In this document: one piece after another, positions 44,780-51,828 of the stretch | Layout: each line of letters begins with the position of its first letter | Numbering within the stretch: the stretch's first letter is position 1 | From: Pseudoduganella guangdongensis | GTDB lineage: Bacteria > Pseudomonadota > Gammaproteobacteria > Burkholderiales > Burkholderiaceae_D | Assembly: GCF_009857475.1 (NCBI RefSeq) | Contig: NZ_WWCJ01000015.1 | Coordinates: forward strand, 59,085 to 123,084 | Direction: 5' to 3' | Length of the DNA: 64,000 bases | Position numbers and translations under genes: made by a program | Notes under the pieces: model-generated | Database searches by the model: none | The model's input: the letters and a program-made list of their open reading frames with translations, nothing else | Told to the model about the DNA's origin: nothing

Positions 44780-45453
44780 TCGTCGTCACTGGCGCTAGCA
44801 AAGGACTAGGCAGGGCTATCTGTGACCGCCTGGTTGCCAGCAATGTGCCAGTGTTTGGCCTGGCACGCAATGTCGACGGCCTGCCCTTCGATGCCATGGC
44901 CTGTGATGTCTCGTCCTACGACGACGTCAAAGCCGTGACCCAGCACCTGAAGAAAGACGGGCGCATCGTCACCGGCCTGGTGAACGCCGCCGGCATCGCC
45001 TCCATGAACCTGGCCGTGACCACCCCACCCAGCACCGCGCAAAAGATCATCAACACCAACCTGCTGGGCACCATCTACTGCTGCCAGCTGGTCGCGCCGC
45101 TGATGCTGCGCCATAAGCAGGGCTCCATCATTAATTTCTCGACCATCGCCGTGGCCCTGGGCCTGAAGGGCGAGTCGATCTACGCCGCCTCGAAAGCCGG
45201 CGTGGAGGGTTTTACCCGCGCCTTCGCGCGCGAGATGGCTGATTTCAACGTCAAGGTGAACTGCATCGCGCCGGGCCCGATCGACACCAGCCTGCTCAAG
45301 GGCATCACCAGCAAGCAGATCGAGAACATCGTTGCGCAGCAAATCATTCCCAAGCAATTTACCAAAGAGGCGGTGGCGGATCTGGTGGAGATATTGCTGG
45401 ACCCGCGCAGCCATTCGATTTCTGGCCAGGTGTTACACGTCGGAGGAGCATGA
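44776..45453 (+). CDS. SDR oxidoreductase (FabG-like)
   Basis: A 225-residue short-chain dehydrogenase with TGASKGLGRAI for NADPH binding, NAAG, Ser in INFSTIAVALG and the catalytic pair YAASKAGVEGFTRAFA. It resembles 3-ketoacyl-ACP reductases. Between an ACP gene and an acyl-activating ligase it probably reduces an ACP-bound 3-keto acyl group, for instance to 3-hydroxybutyryl. It overlaps both neighbours by four bases, so the three are translationally coupled. Confidence 0.85.
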   Translation: MIVVTGASKGLGRAICDRLVASNVPVFGLARNVDGLPFDAMACDVSSYDDVKAVTQHLKKDGRIVTGLVNAAGIASMNLAVTTPPSTAQKIINTNLLGTIYCCQLVAPLMLRHKQGSIINFSTIAVALGLKGESIYAASKAGVEGFTRAFAREMADFNVKVNCIAPGPIDTSLLKGITSKQIENIVAQQIIPKQFTKEAVADLVEILLDPRSHSISGQVLHVGGA

Positions 45454-46748
45454 TGAAGCTCTTGGAAAAGCTGTCGGCTATCTGGAGTGGCGTTGATTAT
45501 CCCTTCCTGGTCCATGCCGGACAGGAGCTGTATTTCTCGGACGTGACTGCGCAGGCGCCGGTCGACCTGTCGGCCATCAAACAGGGCGATGTGGTCGCCA
45601 TCATTGGCGACTTCAATCCCGCCGCCATCCTCACTTTGCTGCAGCTGATCGACCTAGGTGTGATCGTGGTGCCGCTGACGGTGGAAACGACGCACGAGCA
45701 CGAGTACTTCTTTGAATCGGCCCATGTGGACGTGGTGGTGAACGGCAGCCAGGTCACGCGCCGCAGCCACGCCGGCCAGCACGAGCTGATCGACAGCCTG
45801 CGCCGACTGGGCCATGCCGGTTTGGTCCTGTTCTCGACCGGCACCACCGGCCGGCCCAAAGCCATCCTGCACGACCTGACCCTGTTCCTGAAGCGCTTTG
45901 AAACGCCGCGCCCGACCCTGCGCACCATTAACTTCCTGCTGTTCGACCATATCGGCGGCATCAACACCCTGCTGCACACGCTGTTCAACAAGGGCGTGGT
46001 GATCGCGCCTGAGTCGCGCACCGTGGAATCGATCCTCGCCACCTGCGCCAAGTACGATGTGGAAGTGCTGCCGACCACGCCGACCTTCCTGCGCATGATG
46101 CTGATGAGCGGCGCGGTGCCGGACAAGGTGCCGGCCTGCCTGCAAGTGGTCACCTACGGCACCGAACGCATGGACCAGCCGACCCTGGACGAGTTGTGCC
46201 GCCTGCTGCCGAACGTCGATTTCCGCCAGACTTTCGGCATGTCGGAGCTGGGCATCGTGCGCGTCAAGTCCGAAGCGCGCGACAGCCTATACATGAAAGT
46301 CGGCGGCGAGGGCGTGGAGACCAAGGTGGTGGACAATGTCCTGAAAATCCGCTCGTCCTCGCGCATGCTGGGCTACCTGAACGCGCCCTCCCCCTTCGAT
46401 GAGGAAGGCTGGTATGACACCAAGGACGTGGTGGACGTGAAGGATGGCTACTATAAGGTCACCGGCCGCGTCAGCGATGTGATCAATGTGGGTGGCCTGA
46501 AATTCATGGCCTCCGAAGTGGAGCGCGTGGCGCTGACCTTCCCCCATGTGTCGCTGGTCAAGGCGACCGCCCGTCCAAACCCGATTACCGGGCAGCACGT
46601 GGAACTGATGGTACAGCCCACCACGGAAGGCGCGGTTGACAAAGACGCCCTGATGGCATTCCTGAAGGAGCGCCTGCAGCCGCATATGGTGCCGAAACGG
46701 ATCCGCGTTGAGAACGTGGCCGTCGGCCACCGCTTCAAGAAAGCCTGA
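45450..46748 (+). CDS. AMP-dependent acyl ligase (ANL family)
   Basis: A 432-residue adenylate-forming enzyme: P-loop LFSTGTTGRPKAIL near residue 130, TFGMSELG, and the hinge region WYDTKDVVDV…TGRVSDVINVGGLKF. At 432 residues it is shorter than most family members, and the C-terminal domain stops at VGHRFKKA, just where the catalytic Lys loop lies. It would activate a carboxylic acid and load it on the ACP of the same operon. The acid is unknown. Confidence 0.85.
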   Translation: MMKLLEKLSAIWSGVDYPFLVHAGQELYFSDVTAQAPVDLSAIKQGDVVAIIGDFNPAAILTLLQLIDLGVIVVPLTVETTHEHEYFFESAHVDVVVNGSQVTRRSHAGQHELIDSLRRLGHAGLVLFSTGTTGRPKAILHDLTLFLKRFETPRPTLRTINFLLFDHIGGINTLLHTLFNKGVVIAPESRTVESILATCAKYDVEVLPTTPTFLRMMLMSGAVPDKVPACLQVVTYGTERMDQPTLDELCRLLPNVDFRQTFGMSELGIVRVKSEARDSLYMKVGGEGVETKVVDNVLKIRSSSRMLGYLNAPSPFDEEGWYDTKDVVDVKDGYYKVTGRVSDVINVGGLKFMASEVERVALTFPHVSLVKATARPNPITGQHVELMVQPTTEGAVDKDALMAFLKERLQPHMVPKRIRVENVAVGHRFKKA

Positions 46749-46749
46749 G

Positions 46750-47424
46750 ATGACATACCAAGCCCTGATCCGCCAGATGAAGGCGGCCACCTTTGCCGAA
46801 GCCGAGGCGCTGGCAATCCCCGTCGCCAACGCGCAGGGCGAAGCCGTCGGCAAGCTGGTGCCCGTCGGCGAGTGGCTGCTCGGCGACCGCGAGAAGATCG
46901 AATTGATCAGCGGCTGGCGCAAGCGCGCCATGCGCATGTTCCTGACCCAGTTCGAATCGAGCTATGAGAAAGCGCACGGCTACCTGAAGAACCTGTCGGT
47001 CGCGCAAGAGAACCGCCTGCTGTTCCTGATGTACGACGATACCGGGCGTTTTGTCGGCCATTTGGGCCTGGCCGACGTGAACGGCGTCAGCGGCGAACTG
47101 GATAACTTCATGCGCGGCGTGGACGGCGGCAACCCGAACCTGGTGTTCCTGGCCGAACTGGCCCTGCTGCATTGGGCCTTCAGCCATTTGGGCCTGCGGC
47201 AAAGCGTGGTCAGTGTGCTGTCCTATAACTGGCTGACCGTGCAGCTGCACGAGGAAGTCGGCTTCACCGTGACAGAGAACCTGCCGCTCAAGAAGAACGA
47301 AGCCGACGGCGTGGTGACCCATGCCGCCTGCAGCGCGGAAGAAGCCAACGTCAAATACGCGTACACCAAGCTGGCTTTGCAGAAGGCAGCCTTCTACGCC
47401 AAGTTCGCCTGGCTGCAGCCTTAA
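46750..47424 (+). CDS. GNAT-family N-acyltransferase
   Basis: A 224-residue protein with a GNAT core (RLLFLMYDDTGRFVGHLGLADV, LVFLAELALLHWAFSHLGLRQSVVSVLSYN, QLHEEVGFTVTENL). The start at MTYQALIRQ follows the ligase stop by one base. As the last gene of an ACP–SDR–ligase operon it probably moves the ACP-bound acyl group onto an amine, such as an amino sugar made by the 15–20 kb cluster. PseH-like sugar acetyltransferases have similar architecture. The amine acceptor is inferred. Confidence 0.72.
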   Translation: MTYQALIRQMKAATFAEAEALAIPVANAQGEAVGKLVPVGEWLLGDREKIELISGWRKRAMRMFLTQFESSYEKAHGYLKNLSVAQENRLLFLMYDDTGRFVGHLGLADVNGVSGELDNFMRGVDGGNPNLVFLAELALLHWAFSHLGLRQSVVSVLSYNWLTVQLHEEVGFTVTENLPLKKNEADGVVTHAACSAEEANVKYAYTKLALQKAAFYAKFAWLQP

Positions 47425-48026
47425 GCGGCGCGGCGGGCGGCCGCCAGCCAGCGCTCCAGTTGCGGGAAGCGGTCGTAGCCCCAGAACGGCTCGCCGTCCG
47501 CCAGCACGAAAGGCACGCCGAACACGCCTTGCGCCAGCGCCTCCTCATTGCCCTGCTTGAACTGCGCCTTGATCGACGGGTCCTCCAGTCCTGCCAGGAA
47601 GGCTGCGCCATCGATGCCCTGCGCTTCCGCAATCCCCAGCAACACCGCCTTGTCGGCAATGTCCACGCCGTCCGCGTAATAGGCCTGGAAGCAGGTGCGC
47701 GCAAACGACACTGCCGCCTGCTCGCCGTGCGCGGCGCGTATCCACAGCATGGCGCGGCCGGGCGCCACCAGCATTTGCGGGAAAGCGCTGGATGGATTGA
47801 AGGGAATGGCTTCCTCCTGCGCGGTGCGCGCCGTGTCGCGCGACACGTAGCGCCACTTGGACGGCACCAGCGGCGACGGCAGCACCTTGGTGACCTCCGT
47901 CAGGGCCGGCAGCAGCACCGGGTGCCAGCGCACGGTGGCGCCGTTGGCCGCCGCCAGCCATTCAATGCGGCGCGCTGCGAAATAGGAATAGCCCGAGGCA
48001 AAGTCGAAGTAGAAATCGAGAACCAT
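47421..48026 (-). CDS. DsbA-family 2-hydroxychromene-2-carboxylate isomerase-like protein
   Basis: The 201-residue product has the FDFASGYSYFAARRIEWL start and GVFGVPFVLADGEPFWGYDR end of the HCCA isomerase (GST kappa) family in the DsbA superfamily. The family isomerises aromatic ring-cleavage products with glutathione; the actual substrate here is unknown. It lies 9 bases behind a small membrane ORF and 140 bp behind a likely TetR operator (48165–48182), so it is probably controlled by the TetR regulator upstream. Confidence 0.82.
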   Translation of the reverse strand: MVLDFYFDFASGYSYFAARRIEWLAAANGATVRWHPVLLPALTEVTKVLPSPLVPSKWRYVSRDTARTAQEEAIPFNPSSAFPQMLVAPGRAMLWIRAAHGEQAAVSFARTCFQAYYADGVDIADKAVLLGIAEAQGIDGAAFLAGLEDPSIKAQFKQGNEEALAQGVFGVPFVLADGEPFWGYDRFPQLERWLAAARRAA

Positions 48027-48035
48027 GGCCGCTCC

Positions 48036-48152
48036 TTAATAGTGTTCGCCAAAATCGCTGTTGTTCTTCGGCAGCCCGCGCAGGATGCCCCACAGGCTGC
48101 TATGGCTCATGAAGTAAATCCCCACCGGCAGCAATAAAAGTAAGTAGCGCAT
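48036..48152 (-). CDS. Small hydrophobic protein (38 aa)
   Basis: MRYLLLLLPVGIYFMSHSS begins a 38-residue peptide with one membrane segment and a polar C-terminus ending FGEHY. GGAG lies at a proper distance before the ATG; an in-frame ATG four codons earlier directly abuts the operator. It sits between a TetR-type operator and the DsbA-family gene, 9 bases from the latter. I do not recognise it; coding status rests on ribosome site, hydrophobic pattern and position. Confidence 0.55.
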   Translation of the reverse strand: MRYLLLLLPVGIYFMSHSSLWGILRGLPKNNSDFGEHY

Positions 48153-48164
48153 TTTCCACTCCAT

Positions 48165-48182
48165 TTCGCACACCCGTGCGAA
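48165..48182. promoter_or_regulatory. Probable TetR operator (copy 1)
   Basis: TTCGCACACCCGTGCGAA has perfect 7-bp arms (TTCGCAC/GTGCGAA) around ACCC. The copy at 48856–48873, before tetR itself, differs at two positions only. It abuts the small ORF and would control the small ORF and DsbA-family gene. Confidence 0.7.
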
Positions 48183-48190
48183 TTAACAAC

Positions 48191-48218
48191 AAAAAAAGGC
48201 CGCAGGCAGACCTGCGGC
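48191..48218 (-). terminator. Intrinsic terminator of tetR
   Basis: On the minus strand GCCGCAGG pairs with CCTGCGGC (48199–48206 with 48211–48218, 4-base loop), followed by CC and seven T. It starts 10 bases behind the tetR stop. Confidence 0.9.
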
Positions 48219-48227
48219 AACCCAAAG

Positions 48228-48845
48228 TCACAAGTCGTTAAAACTCTTGTACGTTGAAATCAGGCGGTTGAAGGCGCGCCGCGCATGGCGCGGCGACTGC
48301 ACGTCATGCAGGAAGCGCGCGTCGTGCAGCAGGCCCACCACCATGCTGTTAATCTCGAACACCAGCTGCTCGGGATCGGTGTCGGGCCGCAGCTGGCCCG
48401 CCTCCATTGCCTGCAGCACCGTTTTGCGCAGCGAAGCGCGCCAGGCCAGCACGCCCTGCACCAGGCGGTCGCGCACCACGCTGCCGTCGAAATCATCGAA
48501 CTCGAAAGCACCCGCCGTGTACAGGCAGGAGGTGCGCAAGCCCTCGTCGGCGGCGCGCTCGAACCAGGACGACACCTGCGCAATCAGGCGCGGCAGGCCG
48601 CGCGGCAGCGCCAGCGACGGCATGAAGACTTCGGCCGCGAAGCGGCGGTCGTATTCGTCCAGTACCGCGCATTGCAGCTGCTCCAGCGAGCCGACGCGCG
48701 AAAACACCCCGCTCTTGCTGATGCCGGTGCGCTTGGCGATCTCGCCCAGCGACAGTTTGCCGATACCTTCCGCCGCCGCCATTTCCAGGGCGGCGTCGAG
48801 AATGGTGGCGAAAGTCGCTTCGCTCTTGGCGGTTGGGGTATCCAT
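48228..48845 (-). CDS. TetR-family transcriptional regulator
   Basis: The 205-residue product has a standard N-terminal helix-turn-helix (ATILDAALEMAAAEGIGKLSLGEIAKRTGISKSGVF is the domain, in parts: TILDAALEMA, SLGEIAKRTGISKSGVF) and a ligand-binding C-terminal domain. The start at MDTPTAK was chosen because the longer frame overlaps the operator at 48856–48873 and lacks similarity. A matching operator lies before the small ORF/DsbA-family unit downstream, so it probably represses itself and that unit. The inducer is unknown. Confidence 0.9.
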   Translation of the reverse strand: MDTPTAKSEATFATILDAALEMAAAEGIGKLSLGEIAKRTGISKSGVFSRVGSLEQLQCAVLDEYDRRFAAEVFMPSLALPRGLPRLIAQVSSWFERAADEGLRTSCLYTAGAFEFDDFDGSVVRDRLVQGVLAWRASLRKTVLQAMEAGQLRPDTDPEQLVFEINSMVVGLLHDARFLHDVQSPRHARRAFNRLISTYKSFNDL

Positions 48846-48855
48846 GGGCCTCACT

Positions 48856-48873
48856 TTAGCACACCTGTGCGAA
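48856..48873. promoter_or_regulatory. Probable TetR operator (copy 2, autoregulatory)
   Basis: TTAGCACACCTGTGCGAA matches the copy at 48165–48182 at 16 of 18 positions. It lies 11 bp before the tetR ATG, just upstream of its ribosome site, the expected place for autoregulation. Confidence 0.7.
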
Positions 48874-48885
48874 ATAGCAAGCGGT

Positions 48886-49374
48886 TCAATACGGGTCCGG
48901 CGTCCAGACGGCGTACAGCTCGCCGTCCTCCTCCGTCCCGGCCTCGGTAAAGCCGCAGGCGGCGTACAGCTCGCGCGCCACGGCATTGTCCGGCTGGTAG
49001 CTGGTCCAGATGCGCTGCACGTCGCCGTGCTTGCCGATCTCCGCCAGCGCCAGCTCCACTGCGCGGCGGCCGTGGCCGCGGCCCTGGTGGCGCCGGTCCA
49101 CCATCAGGTGGTAGATGGTGTAGTCGCCCGCCTCATCCTCCGCCCCGGGCGCGGCGTACATCAGGAAGCCGACCACGCCATCCTTATCGGCAATGGCGCG
49201 GCAGTGGTAGTTCGGGTGGAAGCTCGCCTGCGCGATGGCGTACAGGGTGTTGGCCGCGTGATCCTGCTGGTGCGCATGCAGTTCCAGTTCGGCGATATTG
49301 GCGAAATTTTCTTTGTTGACCACGTGCAGGTTGGTCGTGATCCACTTCTTCAGGAAGCGTTGGTATGGTCTCAT
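48886..49374 (-). CDS. GNAT acetyltransferase (polyamine acetyltransferase-like), copy 2
   Basis: A 162-residue GNAT with the layout of spermidine/diamine acetyltransferases: NTLYAIAQASFHPNYHCRAI, VVGFLMYAAP, the acetyl-CoA loop RRHQGRGHGRRAVELAL, and PDNAVARELYAACGF. The start MRPYQRF is preceded by AAGGAG at good spacing. It is a paralogue of the gene 20 bases upstream and shares its transcript, so both lie under the leader cassette at 49869–50086. Substrate assignment to polyamines is by resemblance. Confidence 0.82.
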   Translation of the reverse strand: MRPYQRFLKKWITTNLHVVNKENFANIAELELHAHQQDHAANTLYAIAQASFHPNYHCRAIADKDGVVGFLMYAAPGAEDEAGDYTIYHLMVDRRHQGRGHGRRAVELALAEIGKHGDVQRIWTSYQPDNAVARELYAACGFTEAGTEEDGELYAVWTPDPY

Positions 49375-49394
49375 TGTGGACTCCTTCTTCTTTA

Positions 49395-49841
49395 TCATAG
49401 CTCCAGGATGGCGTTCATCTCGCCGTCCTCGTCGATTTCCGTTTCGACGAAACCGATGCTGGCGTACAGCTCGCGCGCCAGGGCGTTATCCGGCAAGTAG
49501 CTGATCCAGATCTTGCGCACGCCGCCGCGCGCGCGGATTTCCGCCAGCGCCAGCAGCAGCGCCGCGCGGCCATAGCCCTGGCCCTGGCGGCGGCTGTCGA
49601 TCATCAGGCGCCAGACGCCGAACTCATTCAGGTGGCCTTCCAGCTCCAGGTCGACATACATCAGGAAGCCGACCAGTTCTTCGCCGGCATAGATGGCGCG
49701 CGTCTGCATCTGCGGGTAGAAGCTGGCTTGCGCGATCGAATACGAATTGCTGGCGATGTATGAGCGCTGGTGGTCCAGCAGCTGCAAGTCGGTGATGGCG
49801 TCGAAGTTTTGCCGCGTGACGGCTCTCAGTTGAATCTCCAT
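49395..49841 (-). CDS. GNAT acetyltransferase (BltD/spermidine acetyltransferase-like), copy 1
   Basis: A 148-residue GNAT: RAVTRQNFDAITDLQLLDHQ, SNSYSIAQASFYPQMQTRAIY, VGFLMYVDLE, the CoA loop SRRQGQGYGRAALLLAL and PDNALARELYASIGF. These blocks are those of BltD-type polyamine acetyltransferases. The start MEIQL follows AGGAG with correct spacing. It is the first gene behind a leader ORF and intrinsic terminator (49869–50086), so its expression needs read-through of that terminator. Confidence 0.85.
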   Translation of the reverse strand: MEIQLRAVTRQNFDAITDLQLLDHQRSYIASNSYSIAQASFYPQMQTRAIYAGEELVGFLMYVDLELEGHLNEFGVWRLMIDSRRQGQGYGRAALLLALAEIRARGGVRKIWISYLPDNALARELYASIGFVETEIDEDGEMNAILEL

Positions 49842-49868
49842 GATTCTCCTCCTCATTGCGCCGGGACC

Positions 49869-49904
49869 AAAAAACAAAAACCCCGGCAAGTTTCCTTACC
49901 GGGG
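49869..49904 (-). terminator. Attenuator terminator, cassette A
   Basis: On the minus strand CCCCGGTAAG pairs with CTTGCCGGGG around a GAAA tetraloop (49895–49904 with 49881–49890), followed by TTTTTGTTTTTT. It lies between the leader ORF and the first acetyltransferase, 28 bp before that gene's start. Cassette B has the same stem and loop. Confidence 0.9.
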
Positions 49905-49923
49905 TCTCGTCGTGGGACGTCCG

Positions 49924-50019
49924 GCTCGGGGGGTGGCAGTTCGCCAGCAGCCCCGAGCGCACGCGCACAGGGCTATCTGGTATTAATAAACTTGATAGCC
50001 GTACGTGGCATGGTCGTCC
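49924..50019 (-). ncRNA. Structured leader RNA, cassette A (three conserved stems)
   Basis: On the minus strand the leader folds into GGCTATC/GATAGCC (49971–49977 with 49994–50000), GCTCGGG/CCCGAGC (49924–49930 with 49952–49958), and CGTAC (50001–50005 side) with GTGCG. In cassette B the last pair is CGTAC/GTACG, so a U·G pair here is U-A there, a compensatory change. GGACG of the ribosome-site region can also pair with CGTCC after the last stem. It precedes a terminator, as riboswitches and attenuators do. Confidence 0.7.
49973..50011 (-). CDS. Leader peptide ORF, cassette A (12 aa)
   Basis: AAAGGA, five bases, then an ATG begin the ORF MPRTAIKFINTR followed by TAG. The first six codons are identical in cassette B (MPRTAITSQQHR), both ORFs have 12 codons, and both end with an Arg codon before TAG inside the GATAGCC stem. 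Ribosome movement through this ORF would open the first stem. Whether it is translated cannot be shown from sequence alone, since the identical 18 bases are also part of conserved stems. Confidence 0.6.
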   Translation of the reverse strand: MPRTAIKFINTR

Positions 50020-50056
50020 TTTCTTAATCTGGTGAATGAAAAACTGATGAGCGCTG

Positions 50057-50086
50057 ATTCTGCGCTCTTCAGGAATGTAGTGTCAA
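50057..50086 (-). promoter_or_regulatory. Promoter of cassette A
   Basis: TTGACA (50081–50086 on the minus strand), an 18-base spacer and CAGAAT (50057–50062). The same hexamers, spacer length and flanking GCGCAGAATC-GCGCTCA occur before cassette B. Confidence 0.75.
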
Positions 50087-50110
50087 GAAAAACTTTGTAT
50101 AAAAATCTAC

Positions 50111-50833
50111 TCAGCTTGGCTTGTACAGGACATCAATGCGCTGGATGATCTTCTCGCTCAGTTTGGCAGTCGCGGCATAGCGCTCGTACACCTGCTTATA
50201 GGTGGCCGCGTTGCGCAACAGCCGCTTGCCGTTCACGGTGTTCAGCGCGCGGTAGCGCTGCTCGATGCTGTCGCCCGACTCCAGCGCCACGTCCAGGTAG
50301 TTGCGCAGCTTGTCGTGGTTGTTGCTCCAGCCCCGCTCGGAATACGCGATCGCGCGGTGGTTCTCCTGGTACAGCGTCATGATGTCGTTCAGCAGTTCCT
50401 GGTCCTCAATGTTGATCAGCTTGCCGCTCGACTTGAAACCCTCGAAGCGGCTGGTGACCGGGCCGAAGAAACGATTCGAGAAAGTCATCTCATACGCGCG
50501 TTCGAATTTTTCCGCATCAGGTGAGCCCTTCGGATCGAGTGCGGCCAGGTAGCGGAAGCCGTCGTCGGACGCGCGGTACGCCTCATCCAGCCATGCCAGT
50601 TGCTTGATATCGCGCGACAGGTCCGCTTTCAAGCCCAGCAGGAATACCTGCACCTGCTTCTGTTCATGGCGGTGCTCGCTCATGCTATGGAACCAGATAC
50701 TGATGCTAACCGCAAAGACGATGATCGCGATTTCCAGCGCGATTTCCTTCAGCTTATGCGCCAGGCCGTGCTCCTTGCTGGCGGCCATAGTGACGACGTT
50801 CTTGCCATGCTTGGCTACTTCGAGTTCTGCCAT
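50111..50833 (-). CDS. Single-pass membrane protein of unknown function (DUF6090-like)
   Basis: A 240-residue protein with one membrane segment near residues 32–50 (LEIAIIVFAVSISIWFHSM) followed by a His/Glu-rich EHRHEQKQ and a long helical domain ending in a Lys-rich region. The architecture resembles DUF6090-type proteins, for which no function is known. It ends 25 bp upstream of the cassette A promoter and is transcribed in the same direction, but no clear operon link exists. Confidence 0.65.
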   Translation of the reverse strand: MAELEVAKHGKNVVTMAASKEHGLAHKLKEIALEIAIIVFAVSISIWFHSMSEHRHEQKQVQVFLLGLKADLSRDIKQLAWLDEAYRASDDGFRYLAALDPKGSPDAEKFERAYEMTFSNRFFGPVTSRFEGFKSSGKLINIEDQELLNDIMTLYQENHRAIAYSERGWSNNHDKLRNYLDVALESGDSIEQRYRALNTVNGKRLLRNAATYKQVYERYAATAKLSEKIIQRIDVLYKPS

Positions 50834-50952
50834 TACTCATCCTTGGTTTGAAGAGACGGCATGATAGCGCCCGCACCCGGCGGGAAAAGTCACGCATTCT
50901 CACAGCGTCCATCCGTGCTCCGCCCGCACCCGGCCTTTGCTACTGTTTGTTT

Positions 50953-51678
50953 ATGTTAAGCATCTACAAAATTGCGCCAGTGATGCTGGCGGTGGCCTGC
51001 CAGCTAGCCCTCGCTGCCGAGCCCAGCCGGATCAGTGTGCATACGCTGGCGGCCGGCAAGGAAGTCGCGCGCATCCAGCTGCCGGTCGGCCCGCCGCACA
51101 GCCTGCAGGTCGAGGCCAATCAGGTCGAGCATGAGAAAGGCGGCGTCACCCGTGCCCGCGGCAATGTGCGCGTGACCATCCGCAACGGCAGCAGCAGTAG
51201 CGGCAGCACCACCATCACCGGCGAGGAAATCATCGTGCGGCGCAAGGTGCTTGACGCGCGCGAACTGGCCGCCATCCGCGCGCTGGAAAGCATGGGCGCG
51301 CCCGGCAAGCGCGACGCCGCGCGCGACCGCAAGGAGCTGGCACGGCTGAAAACCATCATCACCTCGCACGGCTGGCCCGGCGCGCGCTTCGCCGGCCCCG
51401 AGCTGGCGGCCAACGCCTTCACCGTGCTGATGCGCACGCCGCCGAAAGAGATGGAAGCCCTGCTGCCCGCCCTGCGCGAAGCCCAGGCCCAGAACGATGT
51501 GCCGGGCGCCCAGCTGGCACAGGCCGAAGACCGGCTGCTGGTGGCGAAAGGCCAGCCGCAGCGTTACGGCACCCAGCTCGCCAGCGGCAAACCCGTCATC
51601 ATTGAAGACGAGAGCGCGCTCGACATCCGGCGCAAGATGCTGGGGTTGCCGCCCATGCCGACCACTTCCGGCCAGTAG
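50953..51678 (+). CDS. Exported DUF6624-like protein
   Basis: A 241-residue protein with an N-terminal signal peptide (VMLAVACQLALAAEPS, probable cleavage after AEP or ALA). The C-terminal half has ITSHGWPGARFAGPELAANAF and DRLLVAKGQPQRYGTQL, the pattern of DUF6624 domains. The start at MLSIYKI was chosen as the longer frame adds residues ahead of the signal sequence. No operon partner; it converges with the rtcB unit. Function unknown. Confidence 0.7.
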   Translation: MLSIYKIAPVMLAVACQLALAAEPSRISVHTLAAGKEVARIQLPVGPPHSLQVEANQVEHEKGGVTRARGNVRVTIRNGSSSSGSTTITGEEIIVRRKVLDARELAAIRALESMGAPGKRDAARDRKELARLKTIITSHGWPGARFAGPELAANAFTVLMRTPPKEMEALLPALREAQAQNDVPGAQLAQAEDRLLVAKGQPQRYGTQLASGKPVIIEDESALDIRRKMLGLPPMPTTSGQ

Positions 51679-51681
51679 CGG

Positions 51682-51825
51682 CTAGTCATCCCAGCGTTGC
51701 CGCGCCAGTTGCTGCTTCTGCACCTGGCGCGAAGGTTCGCTGCGTTTATGGCTGCCCGCCTTGCGCTGGCGCGCGCGCACGGCCAGCGGGTTGCGCGGCT
51801 TGGGGAGTTTGATCGTCACCTTCAT
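51682..51825 (-). CDS. Small basic protein (47 aa) in operon with rtcB
   Basis: MKVTIKLPKPRNPLAVRARQ begins a 47-residue, very basic, mostly disordered-looking peptide rich in Arg, Lys and Gln and ending RWDD. Its ribosome site AAAGGA is formed by the last codons of rtcB, and the ATG is 3 bases after the rtcB stop, so translation is coupled. Its charge suggests RNA binding or a role with the ligase, but nothing more can be read. Confidence 0.65.
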   Translation of the reverse strand: MKVTIKLPKPRNPLAVRARQRKAGSHKRSEPSRQVQKQQLARQRWDD

Positions 51826-51828
51826 TAT

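Noticed and set aside
49869..50020. tRNA or tRNA-like gene in the leader cassettes
   Set aside because: The stems do not form an acceptor/anticodon/T-arm set and there is no TTCGA-type T-loop or CCA-end geometry.
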